The notes under the pieces are model-generated. The model was not told the origin of the DNA and did not search any database. It saw only the letters and a list, made by a program, of their open reading frames with translations. Both the position numbers and the translations under genes were made by a program. From Toxorhynchites rutilus septentrionalis (Eukaryota; Arthropoda; Insecta; Diptera; Culicidae), in the NCBI RefSeq assembly GCF_029784135.1, contig NC_073745.1, forward strand, positions 314,702,787-314,766,786: a stretch of 64,000 nt of DNA. The letters run 5' to 3'. Below, one piece after another: positions 43,450-55,712 of this stretch. Every line of letters starts with the position of its first letter. The first letter of the stretch is position 1.

Positions 43450-46013
43450 TACTTAGCATTATATTTTACTCGAATATATTTTATTTGTTCAATCAAATAA
43501 CCTGTGCATCATCGAAATTTTCTGACCAATGTGGGATTCAAATGAAACACAAGCCAGCGTTTGTTTTCAATCTGTTTTGTTTTTTATTATTTGTTTTCTT
43601 CAAATACTGTTCAATTATTGCAGAACGATTAAACTCCCCGTGTACATTATCCAATAAATTAAGCATATGCACGCTCTCTATTCACATTTTCTGAACCCTC
43701 TATTCACATTGCTCTCCATATACATATTTTTGAATGCTATTCTGTGGCTTCGATTAATTGTTCCATTCATTTTTCCCCGCTCCAATTAAACACTATGCTC
43801 TACCGACCGAGTTGGTGTACAATGAGGGTTTTGGTGTAAATGGGAAAAAAGGGATTCGATAATGGAGGGGAGCGTTACATAACATTTATTTGTTTGTGGT
43901 TATTTCCAAGCTTTTTTTTCTATTTCCGGTTGAACGCATCCCTCCATAATCCAATCCTTCGTATTACCATATCAAATGTCGTAATGTTAATATATGCTAT
44001 CTTACAGAATGTATGTGTGTGTGCGATTACAGCTGGACCCAAAAATGTTATTATTGTGAATATGTATATTTGCTTCACATCTCATGTTTGTATGTATTCT
44101 CAACATTCGCAATTATCTCATCGTTCAGCGCTTGAAATGTGAACATGTAAAAATATGAATGAAAATGTGCTCGCCATGGTTTGTCGCTTACTCCAATTAA
44201 TCACAATGACATGTATATGAATGATTAAATATCAAAAACAGTTTTGTGTATTCATTTGATTACTTTCACATGGCCTTTCTTTCTTGTTTTTTTGATTATA
44301 CATCGATTTTGAACATTGAATGGGGCTGTGTGTACACGCAGGTACGGATCCGGATAAACCACATTGAAAACTTATGATGGTTTTTCAACTCGAATTTCTG
44401 CAATAAGCCAGCTATCTTGAGATTATGTTGGATTGCTTTTTCGTACGTGTATTCGTTTATTTCGTTTTTTGCTGTTTCTTTTTATTGAGTGTTAAATTGT
44501 TTGTTTTGTATTTATCGTCCCAGGATGAGTACAAAAATCTACCAATTTGTTGTAATGGATTATAAAGTTCAAGGCAGGACTGGACTAGGAAATGGTCTCT
44601 TCTATCGATAATTCGTTTTTCGGTTTTATTACAATGAATTATTTGCAGCATATTATAGTGTAGATGTAGATCATATGTATTTGTATGAATGCACGTTTAA
44701 TTACTATGTTTGGGAAAAGTTGGTTGCTTGGGTTCATAATATGGACAGGAAAGGTTTATATTGACAATAGAATAAGCACGTTAGACATGGGATAAATCTA
44801 AACTAAAAGTGTACTAAACTAAGCAAAATTTTGTCAGTGTTCAACCAACGTTACGCAAGTATAATTATTGAGATCTAAATGTGTCCCATTGTGAAAAATA
44901 GACTAAACACGATAAAATTCCCCATGAAACACAGCCAGTTGCATCCAAATCAGTGTATTCTTCGAAGAGTTACGATTAATTGAACATTGAAAAATTTTGC
45001 CAGTCTAATTCTTTTTGTCAATTTCCTGTTTATTAAACAAGGCATCAAACGGTATCCTCAAGTAAACGCGCTATAGCATTTCGATGGTGTATTTCACGAG
45101 ACTTGAACCGTCGCGAAATTGCAGTATTGTTTTCCAATCTAAATTTTCAGACTCTCTCCGTATAGCGATTGCTATACGTGATCAAAATTCATCCATCCGT
45201 TTTTAAATCAAATCATACAGGTTATTGAGGTTATCAACGCCGACCTGATATCATCAATCAGACCAACCAGCGTCATCACTGCATACTGTTTCCATCAATT
45301 AAAGAATGGAGCAAGCTCGAGCCTGCTACTACAGAAAGGCATCTTCATCAACCTAAATACTGCACACATACTTCGGTGAAATACGAATCGTAGAATCGTA
45401 GAAATTAATGCTGTCTACTCGCTAGCTGGATTGTGACTATGATCTTGAATCGCGAATGTCTTATTTATACCGAATGAGTTAAAAACGGGCCTAAACCAAT
45501 GAATTAGTAAATTTCTTTATATCTTCACTTATTTTCCGTCTCCCTATTTTCGCCAGTTCAGTGTCAATCACCGAAACCAGGGAGGCGACTCCACCTGTAT
45601 CCTACCTATCAGATTTAGAAACTCATGAGACGCGACAACTTCACTTCCCGTCCAAAGGAAGACGTATACAGAGATTTTTCGACGCAGAATGGAATCACTA
45701 ATAGATAAATTTAAATCTAAATCCGTGAGATTGGATTGAATTCACAATTGAATCGTTTGTTTGTGAAACCCCATAAGTCCATTTGACGCGCTTGCGAGAA
45801 AACGACTAAAAACTGGTTTTCTCAAAATTTTGAGCTGGTCTTCCTTATTTCCTATCAGGTTCGGTTATCATACCCAAAACATATTTGAAACAGCTTTTTT
45901 ATCAACATGACAGTTTAAGCTCAGAATATAACGTTTTAAAGGAGGTGAACTTCTAAAACAAACAATAAATCAGTGACGTATTTATCGGTTTGAAGTGATT
46001 CAATTCGTTTTAT
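43450..46013. other. 2.5-kb AT-rich interval, no gene seen
   Basis: Only short open frames without domains or homologues I can recognise. No clear TIR pair or tandem repeat was found. Confidence 0.5.
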
Positions 46014-46926
46014 GTAGGGGTAGCGGGGGTAATGTGATCTCGTGGGGTAAAGTGGTCACCTGCTTGTTTGTTAGTATAACTATTGACTATTGACACCGTA
46101 TTGATAGTCATCTTATGTTTGAAGAATTTCATGACTTTTGAGTCACCCTGTACTACAGTAGAGCTGTCGTATGTCAAGATATAAACAAAAACAAAAAACG
46201 CTCTCTCGGTAGCCATTCGGCCGTAGTTTTGTGCGTTTCGATCTTAAGGGATTTTCAGTGAATTTAGTTTATTTGACCTGAAATTTGTGACAAGTCAGTC
46301 GTTTGGACGACTGTTCACATATTCTAGGGGAGGTGAACAGATATTTTGTTCAATTTAAGTTTTAGAATTTTTTTGTTTATATCAAAATTCTTTACCTATT
46401 TCGCATTTCGTTGTTTGGGGGGCAAAGTGGTCAGTGGAGGATTACTACTGACAATGTTCTGTTTCTAAAAGCCTTCTGCTCCTAAAGGGGTCCGTTTTGT
46501 GGTTTTGTCCCAGGAAAAACATGCCACCCCAACTAAAACCAAGCCTCATTTTGGAAAACGTTTTGTGTTTTTACTACGTTTTTACATGCATGAGAAAATT
46601 TGAATTACGACTCTTGGTGAATAGGCCTAGCTCATTCCATAAATGTACCTACTATTTCAATAATGATTTCAACAAATTTGTCCAAGAAAACACGCTTAAA
46701 TCTATGTGCCAGTGACCACTTTGCCCCTCACTAAAAAAATGTTCGATTTCTCAACCTTTTTTCTAATAATGAAAAATATACTATTTTCAATAAAAACCGC
46801 TTACTATTTTGAACTACAATAAGTTGAGCTACAATATTCTTCGAAGAACGGGAATTTTAGTGGTATGTGGACACAGGAAATGGGCATGTTCCTTAGGGTG
46901 ACCACATTCCCCCCCAGTTCTCCTAC
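46014..46926. mobile_element. TIR element with GTAGGGGTAGCGGGGGTAAT end, 913 bp
   Basis: The left end (46014 onward, including GTGATC) is mirrored by GGTGACCACATTCCCCCCCAG..CTCCTAC at 46893-46926 with several mismatches. Internal GGTAAAGTGGTCACC-like motifs (46044, 46714) add subterminal repeats. No transposase. Confidence 0.6.
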
Positions 46927-47889
46927 TTTTAATGTTCATAATGTTCGTACCAAGTAAGAATGGGGTTGTTTATAAATTATGCTCTGTATTGAAGGAGGGA
47001 GGGAGGCTAACTATGCCTTTCCAGAATGAAATCATATATTGTTTGTCAAGCACAACGATATGCTTATTGCTCAAGGGCCGAACGAATTTCCAACCCGAAA
47101 AATACTCAATTTTCCTTATGTTGATCGGTATTTTAACATTTTAAGGACCGCACGTTTTGGGGAAAACTTGAACGCTTCATTTGCAGAGGCGTTTCGTCCG
47201 CCTGTTCAAACTGTTCATAGGACAGGTAGACAATCTCAGAATGAAATGTATATTATTTCACATTTGTAACATGGATGAGGAATTACCGAAGGTATATTTT
47301 TTGTGATTTCCATATTATCACGAATATCCTTATTTTATTCTCTATTTTGGTGGAACTCAAACCCACCGTGAAGACTATAATCTGATAGTTACATTTGACT
47401 TCACCCCAATCCGCGCGCAATACAGCCTTAACGATACAAAATAAGCAGTGATGACTCCCGGTTCAAACCATTCATCTGAACCCGCCGTCATCCAAACACA
47501 GTCAACTACGTATGAAACGATCCCTACTACTAATGCGCCGCCTTGCGTAAAAATGACATTTTGGTTCAATATTTCTGCTGAACAAAACCGGTGCAAACGA
47601 TGGAAAATACACACCACCATTCTTCAGTGTTTGTTCATAGTTGTCATCGTTTCCCTTTCTGTTTCTCTTTCTATTCCTGACGTTATCAAAATTTGAAAGG
47701 GCACGAGACCGCGAGAGTATACAGCACCAAACACCCCGATTCATTCATGGTTTCTGTGGATGTGCTGGTATTCTTTCGTTGAGGTGTGGTTTTAATTCGA
47801 GCGTTCTTATCGATTTTGTTCATTCGACAACTTGAACCCGGTACATATAGTACACATATACTGTCTGCTTACGTTTCAAAACCTCCGCT
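46927..47889. other. Interval without a supported gene
   Basis: Overlapping short open frames on both strands (47375-47744) show no domain. It could be part of the hAT-like element that follows, but no terminal repeat was found. Confidence 0.35.
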
Positions 47890-48690
47890 GCATTGGTCGG
47901 TCATGTGAATGAAATAACTGCGTACTTCGGTCTTAATGCTGACAAAATTGTGGCCCAGAGCTATGATGGCGCTACTGTAATGTCCGGAGATAAGTCTGGT
48001 GTGCAAACATTGGTGAAACAACGGTTATTCATTAGATATATCCGCTGTCACGCACACGTATTAAAATTCTTGCTAAAACTTTTTGCGAATATTTTTGCAC
48101 ATACGGATGTTCTATATCAAATTTAGTAAAAAAAAGGAATTAGACGTAGTAGAATTTGTGCGTAACGTGCCTTGCTTCTATAGAGAAGCTCTAAGCAGAT
48201 CATCATTTTGATAGTACGCTCAAAAATGCAATTGATGTATCTTGCGAAACTATGAATGACAGTAGCGTCATCAATTGTCGTCGTTTATATGAATCGATTA
48301 TAGACAGAATTATTGACGAAATGACGAAACGGCTTAAGGAACTAGATGAACACAATTTCGTCCCTTTGTTGAATCACGAAAATTTTGCCGACTACGATGT
48401 CGCATTACCTACTGGGAATTTGAAAATGCTTATTTCATACCACCATTCGATTAAGCGAAGCTTAATAGTCATTATTCCGATTATCGTTGGACAAAACCTG
48501 CATCAAACCTTCTCCGAAACGGCTGGCCAGAATGATACTGACATTGCCTAATACAACGGCATCCGTTGAAAGAACTTTTTTTGTTGTTCGACGGATCAAG
48601 AATTATTTGCGGTCGAGATCTGACCAGAAACGGTTATTCGGAATCATGATGATGACTGTGGAAAAAGATTTCCTTTATGAGATAATGTAG
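47890..48690 (+). pseudogene. hAT transposase pseudogene (ZMYM/Hermes-related type)
   Basis: The pieces read in order as a hAT transposase: DKIVAQSYDGATVMSG and RCHAHVLKF (47935-48075), which carry the region of the second catalytic Asp, then a helical part (48252-48450), and the C-terminal dimerisation block LPNTTASVERTFFVVRRIKNYLRS (about 48548-48620). Frame changes and a large internal gap mean it cannot encode an active protein. Confidence 0.8.
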
Positions 48691-48759
48691 ATACCTTTAT
48701 TTTTTGAGGAAACCATTGATAAGTTTTCGCTCATAGTTCACCGTAGGATTCTTTTGTTA

Positions 48760-49217
48760 TACAGGCAAACCTGTTTTTGTACGGGAGATAGGGACCACAC
48801 AAAAAAAAAGTGTTCGTCAAACAATTCGAAGAAAACTTTTTGTTATTTGGTGGATAGGGACCACATAAAAAAGTCTCCTTAAGAAAATAACCCAAATCCT
48901 AATGATTCCATTCGTAATTAACATTCGATTTCTTTTTTTCACTTTCATAAGCGGCCTACTCACTTGCGCAGATCATAAAATAAACTTTTTGCTCCTGTCA
49001 ATAAGCTCCCACTGACACCTTAAAACAAACAAAACAAAACATAAGAATGGGAATTAGCTGACACAGTCCCTATGTAGAGCGATAAAATACATATCAAAGA
49101 TAGAAAAAAATGACCGATGACTTCAGTTTTGCAAATACCGCACAAAAAAAGTCGCACCACAAAAATAGCACAAAAAAAATTCGCATAAAAAACCGCACAA
49201 AAACTGGTTTTACTGTA
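48760..49217. mobile_element. pogo-type MITE, about 458 bp
   Basis: TACAGGCAAACCTGTTTTTGT at the left is mirrored by ACAAAAACTGGTTTTACTGTA at the right with a few mismatches. GATAGGGACCACA occurs twice inside, and CGCACAAAAA occurs repeatedly near the right end. Confidence 0.65.
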
Positions 49218-50295
49218 TAGATAAATGTTGAGAAATAAAAATGTTTAAATGTGTCATCGCAATACTGTTGTGTTATTTCGTGATCCATCCGTAATAAACG
49301 GAACGCGAAACACGAGAATTCTCGTGAGCGGTCAGCAATGAGTTAACATCTGGTTATGCGGGATTGGCAGGGATTCAATTGATTAGAGGCAAATGAACTG
49401 CAAAGTTTGAAGCCTCTCAAAAACAAAGAATGGAATTCAACTGACCTGGTTTCGATTTCAAAAGCCAAAAAGTACTGCTGTTGGCATCACGTATGTGATT
49501 TTTTTCCACCACCACTACCGTTCTACGCATAGTTGTCCCATGTTACTTTTGGATAATTTTCACTTTTCTTCATAAAACGTTGTTTTTATGCATAATCTTA
49601 CAGAAAAATACAAAAAAACATATAGTTTGTTCCCAGTTTTCCCAGATATGTTGATATTCTAGGCATATCTGTCCAACTATGTATTTATTGTAAATCCATA
49701 ATGAGTGAATCGGTTCAAGTACAAGAATTTTATGTCACGCTTTCAGCAGTGCTAATGCACTCGTTTTTGGTTTGGAAAAACGAACAACATCAAGTTCAAT
49801 TGTCATTCTTCGCCGATTGCCCGAAGTAACCAGACGAAGGAAAGTCGCGTCCAAGTTCCGTTATCGGTTACCGCGTGATTGTTGTTTTTTTGCCGCTGAA
49901 GAGTTCATTTCACTATCTGGATAGTGAGTGAAGTGCCCTGCCTGCAAGTGGATAAAGGCTTTCATCCTCGGAAAGCCAAGCATTGGTTTTTGTTTTGTCG
50001 CTGCTTCGCCGACATTGGAGATTTCGCCGAGTCATCGTGCCAACAGTGACAGTGCGGGTAAGCTTTCACCGACGACTGTGTGTAGTGGTGTCGTAGGCAC
50101 ATTCCCACCACCAACGAGCTTTCAGCACGCTCCCGTTCATCTGCACTGGAGTGCGTTCATAGGTGAATAAGATTGAATATACTGAGAGAAAATATTTAAT
50201 AATTATAAGTTTTTTTTTTTTTTTTTGTTTTTGTGAATTATTTTATTGTGAAATATTGTTTAAAAAAATACTTAGAATATAAGTGAAAATTTAAA

Positions 50296-51867
50296 ATGGC
50301 AGAGAGTGGGGGACCTTCGGATATGGAGGTCTCTGACTCTAGTTCCCTCCTAACAGATAAAAAAAAGTCACTCAAACGTGTTCCAAATACGGAAGATACT
50401 TCTTCTGGGGACGAGTCAGCTAACCCTACCAAGCCTCCCTCCAAAAAACTAGCAAATCTCCCATCTGCCCTTAACGATCCCACTCTACCTTCAACCTCGT
50501 CTTCTCCCTCTGTTCTTCCCGCTCCTTCTCAACCTTCGCCTTCCCACTCTCAATCCCCGTCCTCGCCTTCCCCCCCTGTTATTCCCACTCCCCGTGTAAA
50601 GGTCTATCCAGAAGATGCGCCCGGAACTGGTCCCTGGGTTGTTTTCTTCAGGCCTAAGCCAAATGGAAAGGCGTTGAGAGTCATGCAGATCGCGAAAGAT
50701 CTGGCAAGGTATACCTCCGTTTCGGAAATTTCGAAGGTTAGACCAAACAAATTGCGAGTTGTCGTGAATGATCGAAAAGACGCAAACAAGATTGTTGTCG
50801 ATCAGCATTTTACAATTGAGTATCGGGTCTACATACCCTCTCACATAGTCGAAATTGAGGGTGTGATAACCGAAACGGGCTTGACGTGCGAATACATTAC
50901 GAGTGAAGGTACCGGCCGTTTTAAAAAACTGCCCTCGACGACTGTTAAGATCTTGGGTTGCCGCCAGCTCGGAACAGTCTCCCATGAAGGAGAAGAAAAG
51001 AAATTTACGCCGTCCAACTCGTTTCGAGTCACCTTCGCTGGTTCAGCTCTCCCTGACTACGTGATGGTAGATAAATTGAGGTTAGCCGTGCGACTTTTTA
51101 TTCCAAAGCCAATGACTTGTCTAAAGTGCAAGTCAGTTGGTCACACGGCTGCTTATTGTGCCAATAAAGAACGATGTGCCACTTGCGGAGAACAACATGA
51201 GGGGAAATCCTGCAGTGCGACTGAGCATAAGTGTCCATATTGCGGGGGATCCCCACACGTGCTCTCAGCTTGTGAAACATACAAGGCTCGCTGGGAGAAA
51301 CAGAAGCGCTCTTTGAGGGAACGCTCTAAACGCACTTTCGCAGAAATTTTGAAGGGCGCTTCTCCACTGGCTCAAGAACAACAACCAATCAATACACACA
51401 ATGTCTTCGCTACTTTGCCAGTTGACGAAATGGAAGCGGATACAGCTAACGGGGGCACGCCGTTTATTTCTCAAGGGAATCCCCGGCGCAAAAATGTGAC
51501 CACTCCCAAAGTTCAAGGACAAGTCCCTCCGGTGATACCCCCTGTTAGCTTGCCCAAAAAATCGAGTGCAGCGGATAAGCAAAATCAGGTCCCTCCTGGC
51601 CTCCGTGGTAATAGTTCACCTTCGAACGACCCAGCACTCGAGGGGACATCAAAAACCCCAACTGTCCCTGTTTTTCCGTCAAGTTCAACTTCCCAATCGG
51701 GATTTATAAAGTTGTCTGACCTTGTGGATCAAATCTTCACGTGTTTTAATGTTTCCGACTCCATCAGAACCATTGTCACCGCAATGCTTCCAGTACTAAA
51801 GACAATTTTGCAGCAATTGATGCAAACATGGCCCCTCCTTGCAATGATTATCTCTCTTGATGTCTAA
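50296..51867 (+). CDS. LINE ORF1 protein (nucleic-acid-binding, zinc knuckles)
   Basis: This 523-aa frame begins at an ATG in an A-rich context and has a Ser/Pro-rich, low-complexity N-terminal third (residues 55-100). A folded region follows, then three CCHC-type zinc knuckles: CX2CX4HX4C at 275-288, one beginning with CATC near 294, and one beginning with CPYC near 314. The C-terminal third is again Pro/Ser-rich. Role by family: ORF1 protein binds the element RNA and helps form the ribonucleoprotein and carry it to the target. The stop overlaps the ORF2 start (ATGTCTAA), so ORF2 is probably translated by re-initiation. Confidence 0.9.
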   Translation: MAESGGPSDMEVSDSSSLLTDKKKSLKRVPNTEDTSSGDESANPTKPPSKKLANLPSALNDPTLPSTSSSPSVLPAPSQPSPSHSQSPSSPSPPVIPTPRVKVYPEDAPGTGPWVVFFRPKPNGKALRVMQIAKDLARYTSVSEISKVRPNKLRVVVNDRKDANKIVVDQHFTIEYRVYIPSHIVEIEGVITETGLTCEYITSEGTGRFKKLPSTTVKILGCRQLGTVSHEGEEKKFTPSNSFRVTFAGSALPDYVMVDKLRLAVRLFIPKPMTCLKCKSVGHTAAYCANKERCATCGEQHEGKSCSATEHKCPYCGGSPHVLSACETYKARWEKQKRSLRERSKRTFAEILKGASPLAQEQQPINTHNVFATLPVDEMEADTANGGTPFISQGNPRRKNVTTPKVQGQVPPVIPPVSLPKKSSAADKQNQVPPGLRGNSSPSNDPALEGTSKTPTVPVFPSSSTSQSGFIKLSDLVDQIFTCFNVSDSIRTIVTAMLPVLKTILQQLMQTWPLLAMIISLDV

Positions 51868-54800
51868 TTTAAATAGAGAGGTCGGAGATATCACTGTTTT
51901 ACAGTGGAATTGTCGTAGTCTTATCCCTAAATTGGATACATTCAAATTTCTAATTCATAAACTCAATTGTGATGTTTTTGCTCTATCCGAAACCTGGCTC
52001 TCTTCTCAAAATGATCTCTTTTTCCACGATTTTAATATAATACGCTTGGACCGTGATGACAGATACGGAGGGGTACTATTGGGGATCAATAAGTGTCACT
52101 CATTTTTTAGAATTGACCTTCCACCTACTGGAGGGATCGAAGCTGTTGCTTGTCATGCAAACATCAGAGGCAAAGACCTCTGTATAGTCAGCTTGTATTG
52201 GCCTCCGAGAGCTGCGGTTAGCCGCAAGCAACTTGTTGACATGTGCTCACTCCTTCCTGAGCCACGATTAATCTTGGGAGACTTCAACTCTCACGGAACT
52301 GCCTGGGGGGAACAGTACGACGACAATCGTTCATCGTTGATATATGACCTTTGTAACAGCTTCAATATGACCGTTTTGAACACTGGGGAAACAACACGTG
52401 TACCTAAACCTCCTGCTAAACCAAGTGCTCTTGACCTCTCGTTTTGCTCGAATTCACTATCGTTAGATTGCAAGTGGAATGTAATCCAGGATCCCAACGG
52501 TAGTGACCACTTGCCAATCAAAATTTCTATCACCAATGGGTTGAATTCTTCTGAATCAATAAACATGGCATACGACCTCACAAGACACATTGACTGGAAA
52601 AAATATGCGGACGCGATTGCTCTAGCCATCAATTCCAGAGATGGTTTGCCTCCATTGGAGGAGTATAACTTCATTTCTCGTTTGATCTATGACAGCGCGG
52701 TTCGCGCTCAAACGAAACCCATCCCAGGTTCCACTATTCGTCGAAGGCCTCCCAATCCATGGTGGGATGGCCAGTGTTCCAAGCTTTATGGAGATAAATC
52801 GAATGCATTTAAAGCTTTTCGGAAACGTGGAACCCCTGAAAATTTTCAGAAGTATTTGGACCTTGAAAATCAATTTAAAAACTTGATCAAAGGGAAAAAA
52901 CGTGCTTATTGGCGAAATTTCGTGGGAGGTTTGTCACGAGAAACGTCAATGAAAAAATTATGGAAAGTGGCTCGAAACATGAGAAATCGCTCTTCATCCA
53001 ATGAAAGCGAGGAATATTCACATCGATGGATTTTTAATTTTGCACGAAAGGTTTGTCCCGATTCCGCTCCAGTGCAAAGAATTATTCGAGATATACCACA
53101 AGATAGGTGCGATCTTGATTCCGAGTTTTCGATGGTAGAATTCTCTCTTGCTCTCCTTTCATGTAACAATTCTGCTCCGGGATCGGATAGAATTAAGTTC
53201 AACTTGCTGAAAAATCTCCCTGATGTGGCGAAACATCGCTTGTTGAATTTATTCAATCGGTTTCTGGAGCATAATATTGTTCCAGATGATTGGAGACAAG
53301 TACGAGTTATAGTTATTCAAAAACCCGGAAAACCCGCGTCCGACTTCAATTCGTACCGCCCAATAGCAATGCTGTCTTGTATACGGAAATTGTTGGAGAA
53401 AATTATCTTGTTTCGCCTTGATCGATGGGTTGAAACGAATGGCCTACTCTCAGATACACAATATGGGTTCCGCAGGGGCAAGGGGACGAATGATTGTCTT
53501 GCGTTGCTTTCTTCAGAAATTCAACTGGCTTACGCCGAAAAAAAACAAATGGCTTCAGTATTCTTGGACATAAAGGGGGCCTTTGATTCTGTTTCAATAG
53601 AGGTTTTGTCAGACAAATTACAATCTCGGGGTCTGCCGCCTCTATTGAATAATATGTTATATAACTTGCTTTGTGAGAAACATTTGAACTTTTCTCACGG
53701 AGATTCGGCAGTAAGTCGGGTCTCTTACATGGGACTCCCCCAGGGCTCATGTTTAAGCCCCCTTTTGTACAACTTCTACGTAAGCGACATTGACAATTGC
53801 CTTACACAAAATTGCAGCCTAAGACAACTTGCAGATGATGGAGTGGTGTCTGTCGTAGGATCAAACGAATCCGACCTGCAAGAATCCTTACAAGATACTT
53901 TGAACAATTTTTCAACCTGGGCCATTGGGCTAGGGATCGAATTCTCCACGGAGAAAACAGAGATGGTGGTTTTTTCTAGGAAGCATAAACCAGCAAAACC
54001 AAAGCTTCAACTTTTGGGTAAACCGATCACTCATGCTATGTCATTCAAGTATCTTGGGGTCTGGTTCGACTCTAAATGTACTTGGGGGGCCCATATTAGG
54101 TATCTGAGTAAAAAATGTCAACAAAGAATAAACTTTCTCCGTACAATTACCGGCACCTGGTGGGGAGCCCATCCCGAAGATCTTATAATGTTGTATCGAA
54201 CAACTATTCTCTCAGTGATGGAGTATGGCAGTTTCTGTTTTCAATCAGCTGCCAAAACACACCTCATTAAACTCGAGCGAATTCAGTATCTTTGTCTCCG
54301 TATCGCGTTGGGATGTATGCCCTCAACGCATACCATGAGTCTCGAGGTTTTGGCAGGCCTACTCCCACTAAAAGATCGCTTCAATTTATTATCTCTTCGG
54401 TTCTTCATCCGGTGTAAGGTCATGAACCCATTGGTGATCGGAAATTTTGAGCAGCTGATCGAGCTAAATTTTCATTCTGGATTCATGAGCTCATATCATG
54501 AATTCGTCTCCATGCAGGTTGATCCTTCTTCGTATATTCCCAACCGTGTTTGTTTTCCTGACTACATCAATTCCTCTGTGCATTTTGATCTGTCCATGAA
54601 GCAGGATATCCATGGAACATCAGATTATCTTCGATCGAGGATCGTTCCAACGATCTTCGATGCAAAGTATGGGGATATCAATTGTGATAATATGTACTTT
54701 ACTGATGGGTCCTCTATGAATGAGTCCACAGGATTTGGAGTGTTCAACGAATTTTTTAGCACCTCACACAGTCTTCAGAATCCTTGCTCAGTGTATATTG

Positions 54801-55543
54801 CTGAATTGGCAGCGATACACTGGGCGCTGGACAGCGTCGCCTCACGACCTGTTGAACACTATTACATTGTAACGGATAGTCTTAGCTCTGTCGAAGCTAT
54901 CCGTTCAGTGAGGCCGGAAAAGCACTCGCCGTACTTCCTTGAGAGAATACGAGAAATTTTGAGTGCTTTATCCAGACGCTGTTATGTCATTACCTTTGTC
55001 TGGGTCCCTTCACATTGCTCAATTCTGGGTAATGAGAGGGCTGACTCATTAGCAAAGGTAGGTGCAATTGAAGGCGATATTTATCAGCGTCAAATCGCCT
55101 TCAATGAATTTTATTCTTTAGTCCGCAAAAATACCATAGTTAACTGGCAACGCAAATGGAACGAAGATGAATTGGGCCGGTGGCTCCACTCGATTATCCC
55201 TAAGGTTAGCCTCAAACCATGGTTCAAAAGTCTGGACTTGAGCCGGGACTTTATTCGCACCTTCTCCCGACTCATGTCCAATCACTGTTCGTTAGATGCG
55301 CTACTCTTTCGTATTAATCTTGCCGACAACAATCTTTGTGTTTGTGGCCAAGGTTACCACGACATCGAGCACGTTGTTTGGTCGTGCGAGCTGTATCTTG
55401 TCGCCAGATCGAATTTAGTAGTCACCCTTCGGGCCCGAGGAAGGCAGCCCATGGTGCCGGTGAGAGACGTGTTGGCTCGGTTAGACCTTGATTACATGTC
55501 CCAAATATATGTATTCCTTAAAGCTATCGATCTTCGTGTGTGA
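51860..55543 (+). CDS. LINE ORF2 protein: endonuclease, reverse transcriptase, RNase H
   Basis: The first ATG (51860) overlaps the ORF1 stop; the frame gives 1227 aa. The AP-like endonuclease has E44 (ETWL), D141 and N143 (GDFNSH) and D216/H217 (SDHLPI). The reverse transcriptase has FLDIKGAFDS, MGLPQGSCLSPLL and LADD with D659/D660; the usual aromatic residue before ADD is replaced by Leu. RNase H has D949 (TDGSS), E982, D1006 (TDSLS) and GNERAD. A Cys/His cluster ([17 protein letters not shown]) lies near the end. No stop or shift is present. Role: target-primed reverse transcription. RNase H places it in the I/LOA-like assemblage; the clade was not confirmed. Confidence 0.95.
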   Translation: MSNLNREVGDITVLQWNCRSLIPKLDTFKFLIHKLNCDVFALSETWLSSQNDLFFHDFNIIRLDRDDRYGGVLLGINKCHSFFRIDLPPTGGIEAVACHANIRGKDLCIVSLYWPPRAAVSRKQLVDMCSLLPEPRLILGDFNSHGTAWGEQYDDNRSSLIYDLCNSFNMTVLNTGETTRVPKPPAKPSALDLSFCSNSLSLDCKWNVIQDPNGSDHLPIKISITNGLNSSESINMAYDLTRHIDWKKYADAIALAINSRDGLPPLEEYNFISRLIYDSAVRAQTKPIPGSTIRRRPPNPWWDGQCSKLYGDKSNAFKAFRKRGTPENFQKYLDLENQFKNLIKGKKRAYWRNFVGGLSRETSMKKLWKVARNMRNRSSSNESEEYSHRWIFNFARKVCPDSAPVQRIIRDIPQDRCDLDSEFSMVEFSLALLSCNNSAPGSDRIKFNLLKNLPDVAKHRLLNLFNRFLEHNIVPDDWRQVRVIVIQKPGKPASDFNSYRPIAMLSCIRKLLEKIILFRLDRWVETNGLLSDTQYGFRRGKGTNDCLALLSSEIQLAYAEKKQMASVFLDIKGAFDSVSIEVLSDKLQSRGLPPLLNNMLYNLLCEKHLNFSHGDSAVSRVSYMGLPQGSCLSPLLYNFYVSDIDNCLTQNCSLRQLADDGVVSVVGSNESDLQESLQDTLNNFSTWAIGLGIEFSTEKTEMVVFSRKHKPAKPKLQLLGKPITHAMSFKYLGVWFDSKCTWGAHIRYLSKKCQQRINFLRTITGTWWGAHPEDLIMLYRTTILSVMEYGSFCFQSAAKTHLIKLERIQYLCLRIALGCMPSTHTMSLEVLAGLLPLKDRFNLLSLRFFIRCKVMNPLVIGNFEQLIELNFHSGFMSSYHEFVSMQVDPSSYIPNRVCFPDYINSSVHFDLSMKQDIHGTSDYLRSRIVPTIFDAKYGDINCDNMYFTDGSSMNESTGFGVFNEFFSTSHSLQNPCSVYIAELAAIHWALDSVASRPVEHYYIVTDSLSSVEAIRSVRPEKHSPYFLERIREILSALSRRCYVITFVWVPSHCSILGNERADSLAKVGAIEGDIYQRQIAFNEFYSLVRKNTIVNWQRKWNEDELGRWLHSIIPKVSLKPWFKSLDLSRDFIRTFSRLMSNHCSLDALLFRINLADNNLCVCGQGYHDIEHVVWSCELYLVARSNLVVTLRARGRQPMVPVRDVLARLDLDYMSQIYVFLKAIDLRV

Positions 55544-55656
55544 TTGTCCTTATACCCTTAGTTTTTCCTTTTCCTTTTCCTTTGTGAGAGATCGGATCCC
55601 TTCTTAAGAATAAGATGAAATGTAAATACATATTAGATATAAGATAGGTTTAAGAA

Positions 55657-55712
55657 TTGAGTGTGATGAGTGTGATTGAGAGTGTGATTGAGAGTGTGAG
55701 TGTGATCAATGT
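55657..55712 (+). repeat. Short GTGTGATTGAGA minisatellite in the LINE 3' UTR
   Basis: About four variants of GTGTGATTGAGA in tandem between ORF2 and the poly(A) tail. Such variable tracts are common in 3' UTRs of non-LTR elements. Confidence 0.7.
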
